Origin: a virus
Virus record (IMG/VR): IMGVR_UViG_3300042945_001831
Coordinates: 1-64,000 of that record
Strand: one strand, 5' to 3'
DNA length: 64,000 nucleotides
In this document: one piece after another, positions 22,901-31,700 of the stretch
How the letters are laid out: each line of letters begins with the position of its first letter
How positions within the stretch are numbered: position 1 is the stretch's first letter
Notes under the pieces: model-generated
The model's database searches: none
What the model was told of the DNA's origin: nothing
What the model saw: only the letters and a program-made list of their open reading frames with translations
Translations under genes and position numbers: made by a program

Positions 22901-24159
22901 CAGTAAAGAATAGATATCAAAGTAAATTCTCTGGTTGGACTTTTGGTCAATTATTAGAACTTGATGATTTTAGCAATTTATTCAATGGATTTAGAAAGTC
23001 ATTTTTATTAACAAGAACTATAGTCACTAAAGAATATTATAGTATAAATGCACAAAAAGATTCTGGAATTATTTTGAAAAATAATTTACTTATTTTCTTA
23101 AATGATGTATTACAAAAACCAGAAATAGATTACATTTTTAACGGTGGAACTAGACTTACATTCCAAGAAGCACCAAAATCTGGAAGTAAATTAAAAATTT
23201 ATTTTTATGTTGGGTCAACTGAAGATTATTTAATTATTAATGTAAATCAGTCAATAAAACCAGGAGATAGATTGAGATTACAAAAACAAAATAACGTTCC
23301 ATCTCAAGACGAAAGAATCATTTATGAATTAATTGCATCAGATAGCGTAGAAACACAAACTTATGGTGGCATAGGAATAGTCACATCTTCCACATTCTTG
23401 AGACCAGTAGTTTGGTCAAAACAGTCTTCCGATATTATTATTGATGGAATTAAAATATCAAAACAGAGAGATTATTTAGAACCACAAATATATCCAAGCA
23501 CAAATATTATTGCATCAGTTGCATCGACTGATTCTAAAATTTATGTCAAAAATACGTATCCATTGTTTAATAATTTAGATGATTTGTCACAAACTTTAAA
23601 TGATATTAAAATAGTTGGTTTGGGAACTACTGCAGTGACAGAAAAAATAAAAAAAGTCACATATTCCGGAGATTGTGGAATTATTGTTGGAATTGCCACA
23701 AGTGCTACTGGAATAAGCACATCATCTCCTATGATTATTTTTGATATAATTCCAGATCCAAATATTCCTGGAAATGTAGTTAAACCAGGAATTTCAACAG
23801 GTGATTATTTTGTTATTGAAAATACAATAATTGGATCTGGAGTCACTTCAATAAAGGATAATTCATCTTCGATTGTTTCTGTTGGAAATAGCTTTATTGA
23901 TAATGTTTATTATGCAAGTAATATTACTTCAATTGGATCAAGTTCCCTTCGTGTATATTCAAACGTAAAATCTATTTCTGGAATAAACACATCATTATTA
24001 CCCAAACTTAATTCTTACGGAACCTATACTTGGGGAACAATCAATATATCTAGAAATTCAAATTCTAAATCATTTGAATTTTACAATCAAAATGGAATTG
24101 CTGGAATTGAAACATCAGCACATGTTTCTAGATTATTGCAATTAAGATTAACTTATTAA
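13918..24159 (+). CDS. gp7: Giant gp7-position baseplate/virion protein with repeated modules
   Basis: 3413 residues, over three times T4 gp7 (1032), in the gp7 position between gp6 and gp8. The N-terminus (residues 1-60: ISNIVENQIPEFLNEENPLF) is typical of the cyanophage protein here. A YHYH-like motif lies near 1226-1245 (SPIIGWAYDGNPIYGPYG). The extra length is largely built from beta-rich modules. Type A has GGxGYxxPPxVxI with GSGA, at about 700-770, 1039-1159 and 2864-2998. Type B has IDxExxxI...RG...H..G, at about 74-150, 1502-1578 and 2638-2708. Type C has HxFxxGDxVxY...YYVxxI...GTH, with about eight copies. Type D has GExIxxxxxxTAxV, near 2265-2326. No signal or membrane segment is seen. 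Probably a wedge or peripheral appendage. The name gp7 rests on position; direct homology to T4 gp7 was not tested. Confidence 0.75.
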   Translation: MLEKKVKISNIVENQIPEFLNEENPLFREFLNQYYISQEFEYSIVDLAENIPSYKQIDTYRNVGLSTISINLTSDILAFDDTINVNTTIGFPSKYGLLQIDNEIITYTGITTNSFIGCIRGFSGISQIETEGNPQFLTFSSTDAEEHSSGSLVSNLSSIFLQEFFKKYKYQFLPGFENRTFTPGISVENILTRAKDFYSSKGTDSAIKILFKILFGKNVQIIKPFDNTISPSEAEWVSVDEIIVESLNGNPSNLKETTLYQNSFDSPAANGTISNVEDVYLGNRKYYKISFPKSTINGNFLISTKTKVIGNTPSSDVVTVDSTIGFKDVGNFYYLDEASNVYIQTEYTSKSHNQFFGCIGLTTSLNENTPIIDDNFVYGYENNDINSICKMRVVGAISNLSTGVENTKYFLPGDQIKLKYIGEKTSLDDMKFSTWFHNNISYIETQSVNAATNTIITKSPHFLHKGDNVDIINKLTNSITVNSSEVSLVLSSTEFQIATGSLNDNTEYYVKKNLKFVSSNLNLNNLLADIQNSFIDKDKNTYIAFSGYPSYRSLETTDRSKIFNSISASSGIININSHGFITGDKIYLEASSDISGISSGYYYVNRLNENSIQLSLSRLNIHSNNFLNFNGTGNNTNTITPADLYGNNLKNQDNFKRILKNPEKNTKNLPLNGPIGISLNGVELYSPISNDSVFYGQLQKINVLESGSNYDVINPATISILDSLGSGAEAYSQLSGSIEEIILENPGFDYIDLPIVKISGGNGSGCVAEAKMTSYQHYVSFSDLKVNLISNSINLDDDHKFADGEEVIYISSGLPIGIGSTNVGFATSRLTNNTFYYISKINETSFSIAASKENALTKTNLIDFLSFGNQTHTFKSSKFKNIIDRISIQNPGSSYSNKKVIVDSVAYPPLEKKDIFKIFVGINTYDDYIFAVNHNYKNGDLLTYSVDGTAISGLSTSNYYKVTIIDENKFKLSYAGTASSISTTDYDNKIYTNLTNIGVGTHTFNYPPITVSIFGNTGISSTTVPSYYTATAYAIVRGKVENVFLRKGGVGYGVTNIINLIRRPEINLQTGKNASIQAIVNDSGEISNVYIINRGSEYTTPPILEIIGSGKYAKLKANISNGELTSVDIINGGKGYDKNNTTIKVTPCGSGAFLNAEIQKWSINAVERHKNVLETEQFKGTLQIPSEARFKQKKIGSYYATKEIRKILNDNLDQNTFEELDELNSHSPIIGWAYDGNPIYGPYGNSKSIADSSGTGGLKRIVSGYTLDPINDNSLRPSYPSGYFIEDYNFDDSGDLDEYNGRFIVNSDFPNGSYAYFSTLDVDKNPEFPYITFKHHNATDLFNYDVLKTQSDSYLNTGEYKRNITPQGISEKYKKYPFFDDNFNSNVDLQVILTKKSGISTISVKDGGTNYKVGDKVIFSNDSNINYNVKEVLGKNIISIASSEIINENLVFSFLDKKVTAFSTVPHNFVNGDIVEISGISSALYKNIEGLKTIEVSAVVSSLSVSIGDTSTTGITTFISISDPTSNGNFIPNSIIQIDSEQLLILNLDNYNNRYRVQRAYNNTVGSAHTATSIVRLLPKSFTFNNNSQIQSNIQTNYSYYFNPNTSIGIGNSYTNVIVATSGSNNIVKSIPPKSIYLPDHKFNTGDLISYTSIGSTIIASKNSSLTPTFTLNDFQNLYCVKISDEYIGISTEKVGFTTSYVYFVSYTGSNHKFESIKNQVTGNCKKVNVTVTVEDSIDLMKGDNINLNILPKSNQYFNFKFNDAIKKLVVNPVSFASTAVGVGTADSTITINNHNYKTGDVVVYTAENPITPFVNNGIYYVIKISNSSFKLASNSYNATKLDYEYIGISSYGSGTHNLSLINPKLTFYKGNNVSIAVSDTSLSGYDIKFYYDNEFKSEYNSTLIRKYGVIGNSNPSSIINFFIDDSIEKQFFYRIEGKDIKFTDTYPSSANTDVQNYSLIEVKQSIYNGSHVVSGVGTTSFNFTLVGTAETTLYNQTGISTAYYFTNSQNAKGKIFSIKKIDSKLNLERIPQISSIRSIEGSDGILSVESNDIGNIKDIKVINQGLEFSNNKTLTPKADVYTILKLKDVYKLKTIGISTGGKNYTSPPNVIAIGNSSILTRTSIQGSSVSKIEIISNDSGLSNDIRILPINNSNGVGIINATSNFKINTLYLKAPLLGFVEFPFDIGDKIFVENVLITDSSDGYNSSDYDYKYFTVTEINTISGSEYVRYSISGLGNTGGLFDSTKTFGRVIKVDDLCSFNVEFEKINFLEGEKITQINNNTTAYVSKNGWDSEAQTLKVINIDGKFEENNQIKGSIGNYKSSIDSTYSFDFDLNVNSTVKKDKDWNTDKGKLNFDNQRIQDSDYYQRFSYSIKGEVEYDVWKEPVNSLTHTSGFKNFSNLEILNGIGKTSSVKSTDSQIDLNVEISSSSSVNDRLYYDLASEDTSNQSLSNIIKFDSKIITDYNESRTNKVLEIDDISSQFTGITTTIGGQIVGLTSFTLYNNGNTLLYKQFNSSGIITSSSLITIPDHEFNTGEILKYSSNGGTPIGIVTTTIVGVGTTTILPSNVYAIKISKDTIKLAVGSTQASSGIAITFTSSGIGTQHSLSVESNLASSRCLITIDNIIQSPLSKKNISVGLSTQVGLTTTTIYLNDISKIQGKSLLKIENEIIKVNLVGVGSTNSLNVIRSYMGSVASAHTVGAAVTVLSGDYTINDGKIYFSDAPYGPTGIGSLTSKSSFSGRVFYRLNYGTNYIIDDISESFDSIQNKFNLTTNGTTLSGIQTSFGIVLVNNIFQRPFYGDVGSILESDYQIVGTGQTINFTGSDYRDLPRGGVINEFDITNGSGYQSPYRASAYVTVSAGGTIQSIGLSTGGSGYTATPRVSIADTLGVGIGASIISSITNGIVTSFTIINPGSGYTSSSPPTVTIDEPYPYKNLSLIGGNGNGAKMNVVVGTGGSIISFDLQNRGYRYNVGDVLTLSGIPFRTGIGTSAFKVTVKNRYQSKFSGWTFGQLLELDDFSNLFNGFRKSFLLTRTIVTKEYYSINAQKDSGIILKNNLLIFLNDVLQKPEIDYIFNGGTRLTFQEAPKSGSKLKIYFYVGSTEDYLIINVNQSIKPGDRLRLQKQNNVPSQDERIIYELIASDSVETQTYGGIGIVTSSTFLRPVVWSKQSSDIIIDGIKISKQRDYLEPQIYPSTNIIASVASTDSKIYVKNTYPLFNNLDDLSQTLNDIKIVGLGTTAVTEKIKKVTYSGDCGIIVGIATSATGISTSSPMIIFDIIPDPNIPGNVVKPGISTGDYFVIENTIIGSGVTSIKDNSSSIVSVGNSFIDNVYYASNITSIGSSSLRVYSNVKSISGINTSLLPKLNSYGTYTWGTINISRNSNSKSFEFYNQNGIAGIETSAHVSRLLQLRLTY

Positions 24160-24165
24160 TTAAAG

Positions 24166-24173
24166 TATAAATA
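24166..24173 (+). promoter_or_regulatory. Late promoter TATAAATA
   Basis: Exact TATAAATA 17 bp before the gp8 start, in the short gap after the giant gp7-position gene. Expected target of gp55. Confidence 0.75.
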
Positions 24174-24189
24174 GTCAAAAAGACACAAA

Positions 24190-25752
24190 ATGCCCGCCAT
24201 AATTACTGATCAGTTTAGAATATTAAACACTGAAACTTTTGTTCAAAGTTTTACTGGAATTGGCACTACAACAAATTATTATTATAGTTTTTTGGCTCAT
24301 CCAAATCCCACAAATACAAATATTGAAAATTATGGTACTTCTGATTGGCAAACAGATCCACCAGAACCAAAAGATTCATTGAGAGAAGAAAATTTATACT
24401 TTGATAGTATGTTATTTTTAAAAAGAATAACATCCAATGATGTTGCTAGAATTATTCCTAGAATTAATTGGGAATCTGGCGTAAGATATGATATGTATAA
24501 AAATAATTATAGTATCGACAACCCTTCATCGCAAACTAATGCAAAAACTTTATATGAATCTAGTTTTTATGTCTTAAATTCCGAATATAAAGTATACATT
24601 TGTTTAAATAATGGATCAAATCCAGAATATTTAAATGGACAAAAATCTTTATATGAACCAAATTTTGTAGACACAAATCCACAACAAGCAGGAGATGATG
24701 GATATTTGTGGAAGTATCTTTATACAATTTCACCATCAGATATTTTAAAATTTACAACTGAAAATTATATTCCTGTTCCAAAATTTTGGGGAGATCAAAC
24801 AACAGAATCTATTAAAAATTCTGCAGTGAATGGAAAAATACAAACGGCAATTATAAAAAATAGAGGATCTGGATATACCCTTTCTGGTGGTGGAGGTTCA
24901 ACTGGAACTATTACGGATATTCCAATACTAGGAGATGGCACTGGAGGAACAGTAACAATAACAATTAATAGTGGAGAAATTGATACAATACAAGTTACAA
25001 ATGGTGGTTCAAATTATACCAAAGCATTTATAAACTTTGGTGTTGGGTTAGGAGGAAATCCAGAGATTACAGGAGGTTCTGGAGGTTCTTTTGAAGTAAT
25101 TATTCCTCCAGTTGGTGGTCATGGATTTAATATTTATAAAGAACTTGGAGCATACAGGGCTATGGTCTATTCAAAATATGACTCTGACCCAGATTATGTA
25201 ATTGGAAACAATTTTTCAAGAATTGGAATAATTAAAAATCCAGTTGTTTATGGTAGTCAAATAGAACCAATAAATACTTCCACAGCAACAAATCTTGGTG
25301 CATTAAAATTAAAACCAGTGGGAGCTGGTAATACATCGGATACATCATATCCAATAAATGCATTAATAACACAATCTGTTGGAGTTGGGTCCACTGCAGT
25401 TGGATATGTTGCTTCTTGGAATGGAAATACTGGTATTTTAAAATACTATCAACCAGTTGGTCTCTCAACATTGTCTACATATGGATATAAGTTGAATTCA
25501 TTTGTTGGTTCTGGAACAACAATAAATTGTTCCACCGTCAGTGGATCTCCATTAATTGTAGATACATCATTTGGAGGTGATAATATTCAAGTTGGCGGAA
25601 AAGTGATTCAACTCGGACAAACTTTTTCATCTGGAATTTCAAATCCAGATATAAAAAAATATTATGGTGAAATAATTTATATTGATAACAGAGCTCCAAT
25701 CACGAGATCTGCTTCACAAAAAGAAGAATTAAAAATTGTAGTAGAATTCTAA
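24190..25752 (+). CDS. gp8: gp8 baseplate wedge subunit with inserted repeat module
   Basis: 520 residues against 334 in T4 gp8. The N-terminal 200 residues carry the gp8-like features: ITDQFRILNTETFVQSF, then YYYSFLAHPNP, DSMLFLKRITSNDVARIIPR, and DDGYLWKYLYTISPSD. The added length includes a module at about 216-300 (RGSGYTLSGGGG and NGGSNYTKAFINFG) of the type also seen in the gp7-position protein and gp14. The C-terminus (IDNRAPITRSASQKEELKIVVEF) is typical of gp8. It binds gp6/gp7/gp10 in the wedge. It has its own late promoter, and the next gene follows after 4 nt. Confidence 0.88.
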   Translation: MPAIITDQFRILNTETFVQSFTGIGTTTNYYYSFLAHPNPTNTNIENYGTSDWQTDPPEPKDSLREENLYFDSMLFLKRITSNDVARIIPRINWESGVRYDMYKNNYSIDNPSSQTNAKTLYESSFYVLNSEYKVYICLNNGSNPEYLNGQKSLYEPNFVDTNPQQAGDDGYLWKYLYTISPSDILKFTTENYIPVPKFWGDQTTESIKNSAVNGKIQTAIIKNRGSGYTLSGGGGSTGTITDIPILGDGTGGTVTITINSGEIDTIQVTNGGSNYTKAFINFGVGLGGNPEITGGSGGSFEVIIPPVGGHGFNIYKELGAYRAMVYSKYDSDPDYVIGNNFSRIGIIKNPVVYGSQIEPINTSTATNLGALKLKPVGAGNTSDTSYPINALITQSVGVGSTAVGYVASWNGNTGILKYYQPVGLSTLSTYGYKLNSFVGSGTTINCSTVSGSPLIVDTSFGGDNIQVGGKVIQLGQTFSSGISNPDIKKYYGEIIYIDNRAPITRSASQKEELKIVVEF

Positions 25753-25756
25753 AGAA

Positions 25757-28700
25757 ATGGCACAAAACACTAATTTAAATATCTCTCCATATTTTGATGA
25801 TTTTGATGAGAATAAAAACTACAAGAAAGTTTTATTCAAACCTGGATTTCCAATTCAATCCAGAGAATTAAACACTCTACAATCAATTCTTCAAAATCAA
25901 ACTGAAAAATTTGGTCAATATTTTTTTAAAGAGGGATCAGTTGTTATTCCAGGGGCAACTTTTTATGATGATAGATATTTTGCCGTCAGAATAGATCCAT
26001 ATTTTTTAAATATACCAGTAAAAGAATATACAAGTATATTATCGTCCGAAGAAATTGAAATAAAAGGAGAAACTTCTGGTGTAACCGCAACTGTTGTTAA
26101 TAGAATTACAGATACAGAATCCATAGATGGATTTGATACTCTTTATGTAAAATATAAATCCTCGGGAACAGATCCAAATGTAAAAACTTTTATTGATGGT
26201 GAGAATTTAATTACGCTTTCGGATATTAATTATTCTTTAACTAAAATTTCAACAAATAGTTCATTTGCAAAGTGTATAAATTCAAATGCAACTAAAATTG
26301 GATCTTCCGCTTCAATTAATGATGGAGTTTATTTTATAAGAGGATATTTTGTAAAAGTTCAAAAAGAAACAATAATTTTAGATCAATATAGCAATGCTCC
26401 TAGTTATAGGATTGGTTTATTAATTAATGAACAAATTATCTCAGCATCAAGTGAAAATCAAGATCTTTTTGACAATGCTCAAGGATTTCCAAATGAATCA
26501 GCACCTGGAGCTGATAGATTTAAAATCAGTGCAAGTTTACACAAAAAAGAATTAACTGATTTAAATGATCAAAATTTTGTAGAATTAATTCGTGTAAATC
26601 AAGGAATATTGCAAAAATTTGTCAATAAAACAGAATTAAATATTTTCAAAGAAGAATTAGCAAGAAGAACATTTGAAGAGTCTGGAGATTATTACGTTTC
26701 CCCATTTGCTATTGACGTTAGAGAATCTTTAAATGACAGAATCTCCAATAGAGGTGTATATTATGAAAATCAATTAACGCAAAACGGAAATACTCCATCT
26801 GATGATATTTTTGTTTTGCAAGTTTCTCCAGGAAAAGCATATGTTAGAGGATATGATATTGATAAATTATCTACATCATCCATAGATTTAGTAAAACCAA
26901 GAACCACGAAATCAAAACAGAATGTAAGTTTACCAATAAAAATTGGAAATTTAGTCAGAACAAATAACGTGTATGGTTCTCCAAAAATTGGATTTTCAAC
27001 AACATATACAATAAATTTGTTAAATCAAAGATTGGATAGCAATCGCACAATTGGATCAGCGACAACTATTGGCATCGCTAGAGTTTATGATTTCAATCAA
27101 AGATTTGTTTCTGGTATTTCGACCACTGAATACGATTTAAGACTTTTTGATATTCAAACATATACTTCAGTTACAATTGGACTTGGTATCACTGCATCAG
27201 CAGATTCGCACATTAAAGGTCAATATAGTGGTGCAACTGGATTTTTGAAAAATTCAATTGCAAATGAAACATCTTTAACCATATATGATACTAAAGGAAA
27301 TTTTTCAATTAATGAACCAATTATAGTTAATGGAATTAATGTAGGTAGAAATTTAACATCAATAGTAGATTATAACTTTACTGATGTTAAATCAGTATAT
27401 GGAGCAGTTGGAGTATCGACTTTTGCTTCTGATTTGGTTTTGGGACAAAAAGCAAAAGTTTTTACAGAAACAAGTCAATTTACAATTACTCCGGGAACGA
27501 CAGGGATTAGTACAGTAACAAGCCCAAGTGTTTCGGATTTTAGGTCATTAGTAAAAATTGGAGATATTGTACAATATTCTAGACCAGGATTTAGTACAAT
27601 TACATACAATAGAGTATCAAATGTTTCTGCAACTAAGTTAACAGTTGTTGGTGTATCTACAGTCATTGGAGTGTGTGAAGGTAATCTTCCTTCTTCTGGG
27701 TCGGATTTGACTGTTACTGATTTTGATGTTGTAATTCCATCATTAGAGGATGCATCCAATCCTGGATATACAATTGATATACAAAATAGATATGTTTCTT
27801 CAATTAATTTATTAGATTCTACGTATATTGCAAGAAAACAAATTTTAAAAAATATTACAGCATCTACATATACTTTTTATTTGAGTGATCTTGGAGATAA
27901 TAATATTTATTTTGAACCATTCAAAGAAGATAATTATATTTTAACTTGGGAAACAGGACAAAAGGAAGTTTTAACTAGCGCACAAGTATCGTTTAGTTCA
28001 AATTTAAGAGAATTGACTATTTCTGGTCTTTCTAGAACTGGAAACGCAACTTTATCTTGCACAGTAAAGAGAACAACACTTTCATCTAAAGAAAAAACAT
28101 TAGTTAGATGCAATGAATTAATAATTAATAGATCAAAATATAGTGGATCTGGAATTGGATCAACTACTTTTAATGATGGCCTTACTTATAATTCAGTATA
28201 TGGAACTAGAGTACAGGATGATGAAATTTCATTAAATTATCCAGACATTTATAGAATTTTAGGTGTTTTTGAATCAAATGATAGTAATAATCCAACTTTA
28301 CCAGCATTGACAGTCTCATCTCAATCTGACAGTTTTGTAAATAATGTAAAGATAGGAGAACAACTTATTGGAAATTCTTCTGGGGCACTTGCTCGTGTCG
28401 TGTATGTTGATGGATCAAATCAAATAAGGTTTGTATATGAAAATGAAAAAACTTTTGAAATTGAAGAAATAATAACATTTAAAACTTCTTCTATTGTTGC
28501 AACTATTAGTATTTTAATAGTTGGTGATAGAAATATTATTAGAAATTATCAATTTGATGATGGGTATAGATTAGAATATGCAGATTATGGAAGAATTATA
28601 AGAAACTCTGGAATTGCAGAACCAACTAAAAAATTAAGTATTATTTTTGATTATTATCAAAATAATGAATCATCTGGAACAGTTGAATCTGTAAATAGTT

Positions 28701-31700
28701 ATAATTCATTAAATTATTCTAAAGAAATACCATCAGTATTGGGTGTACGAGCATCCGACTATATTGATTTTAGACCAAAAGTTTTACCATATTCTACAAC
28801 TAGTACACTATCGCCATTTTCATTCTCAAGTAGAAATTTTTCAGGATCTTCTTCTGAAACAATTGTTTCTAATGAAACAATTGTTGTAGATTATTCGTAT
28901 TATCTTGGAAGACTGGATAGATTATATCTAACTAAAGATGGATTATTTGAAATAAAAAAAGGAGAACCATCAGAAAATCCAAAACTTCCTATTCCAAATA
29001 ATGAAGGATTTGAAGTTGCAACAATTTCAATGAATCCTTATATGATTAATGCTACTAATGATTGTTCAATAAAAACTATACCTCATAAGAGGTATACGAT
29101 GAATGATATTGGGAATCTTGAGACAAGAATCAAAACATTAGAAGATTATACAACTCTTTCTTTACTTGAAACTGATACAAAAAATCTATCAATAAAAGAT
29201 CCAAACACTGGACTTGATAAATTTAAATCAGGATTTTTTGTAGATACTTTTAGAAATCACGAATCTCATAATTTGACTGGTGATTCTAAATTTGATATTG
29301 ATATAGAAAATGGAGAATGCAGACCAAGATCAACAGAAAGAAATGTCTCTTTAATTTTTGAAACAAAATCGTCTTTAGCAAATCCAACAAATTCTGACTA
29401 TCGTTGGATTGAAGATTTCGAATCTAACAATATTACAAGAAATGGTGTAGGTTTAACTTTAAAATATACTGAAGTTCCATTTATTGTACAAGATCTTGCA
29501 AGTAGAACAGAAAATATAAATCCTTTCCATATAGCATTATATGCTGGAGCAATTGAACTTACTCCAATATCTGATTTCTGGATTGAAGAAGTTATGCTGG
29601 AAACTCCAGATGTAATAAAAATTGATTCCGCTTTTGGTGCTGTTGCAGAATTGCTCGGAGTAGAGGATAGAGAAAACGGTGGAATGTCTGCAAGTTATTG
29701 GAATTCTCACGAAACAACTTGGACTGGAAAAGAATTAATTAAAGAAGAATTAGTTAGTAGTGATGTGATTAGTTCTTCTAGTGTTGTTGATGCACAACGT
29801 AGAAATCAAGTTCCACTTAGAAGAGACGTAACTACTACTACTAATGTACTTTCTAATGATTATTTACAAACAATACAGCAAACAGGAATAAACAAAACTT
29901 TTGGTTTGCAACTAACTGCAGGTGAAGAAAAAATAAGTCTTGGAAATAGAGTTATTGGAGTTGATGTTTTATATAATTGTCGTTCTAGAAACATTGAAGT
30001 AGTTGGAAATAAATTAAAACCAAATACAAGATATTATGTCTTTTTTGAGAATACAGATGTAACAGAATATTGCACTCCAAAACTTTTACCAATTACGATG
30101 AGAAGAGGGACATTTGCAACTTCTGATATTGTAAGAACTTCAATATCATCACAATCAGTTGGAAATCCTCAAATCAAATTTAGAGTTGCACAACTAAATC
30201 ACAAATTTGGTGATTTTAAATCACCAACTGTAACTTACAGTACGGATCCATATACATCATCTCCTTTGGGATCATCATATTCCAGCACTAGCACGATTGT
30301 AAATCTTGATACTGGAGATTTGGCACTTCTTGTGGATCCATCACGTTCTGGATGGGTTAGAAAAGGTTCTGTGATAGCAAATGAATCTGGAACTGCTGAA
30401 GCAGTTGTTAATGAATTGAGTTTAAGGAGCGATGAAAAAGGAACTCTTATTTTCTCGTTGTTTATTCCAGATCCAAAAATTCCAAGCAATCCCAAATTTA
30501 CCACTGGACAGAATACAATTAGAATTACTACAAGTCCAACAAATGCAAACAATTTAGACCCAGGTGAAAGTTCTGCACAAACTACTTACTTTGCTACTGG
30601 TTATGCACAAAATACTCAAGAACAAACACTTTCAATCAAAACTCCAGAAATTGAAAGAAAACAAATTGGTTCCGATCAACCAATTACACAAATAACACAA
30701 AGTCTTGATGAAAACAGAATTGAAACTAGAACAAATGTTTCTGATACTGGTTGGTATGACCCTCTTGCTCAATCTTTCTTAATTGAAAGAGACAAGTATC
30801 AAGATGGAGTATTTGTTACTGGTGGAGAAGTTTACTTTAAAACAAAAGATGAAGTTTCTCCAGTTACAATCCAAATTAGAACTATGAGAGATGGTTCTCC
30901 AACTGGAGTAATCGTTCCATTTGGAGAAACTCAAGTAGATCCAAAAGATATTCCACTTTCCACAGATGGAAGTGCTCCAACTATATTTAAATTTTCAACT
31001 CCGGTATATTTGCAATCTGGATATGAATATGCACTTGTTTTAGTATCATCTACTAGCAAATACTTAACGTTTACATCTAGAGTTGGTGAGGAAGATTTAA
31101 TTCTTGGGTCAATAAGCAATAAGCAACCATATATGGGTTCATTGTTTAAATCACAAAACGGATCAACTTGGGATCCAAGTCAATTTGAAGATTTGAAATT
31201 CAAGCTCTTTAAGGCAAAGTTTGTAACAAACACTCCATCTAGTTTCATATTTTACAATTCTGATCTTCCAAAAGGTAAGATTTTAAAAGAAAATCCAGCA
31301 ACTTCATATTCTAAGAGACAATATGTTTCAATTGCAAATACAACTATTTCATTTGCTCAAGGAAATAGTTTAACACAAACTTCATCTTATGGTAATATTT
31401 TTGATTATGGTGGTCCAGTCGGATTAGGAACAAGTTCTTTAGTTGTATCTTCTTCTGGAATTGGATTAACTAATGGAACTTTTACTGGAATTGGATTTAG
31501 TGCATTGACTGGGTATGGAAGTTCTTGTGTTGCAACAGTCACTGTATCTAATGGTGCTATAAGTAATTTAAATGTAACAAGTGGTGGAAATGGATATAGA
31601 TCTGGTGATTTGATTTTGGTAAATCAATTAGGAAACACTGGAACTGGCGTAAGAGCAACAGTTGGAATTGTTTCTACTACAAACTTGTTGGTTATTGATG

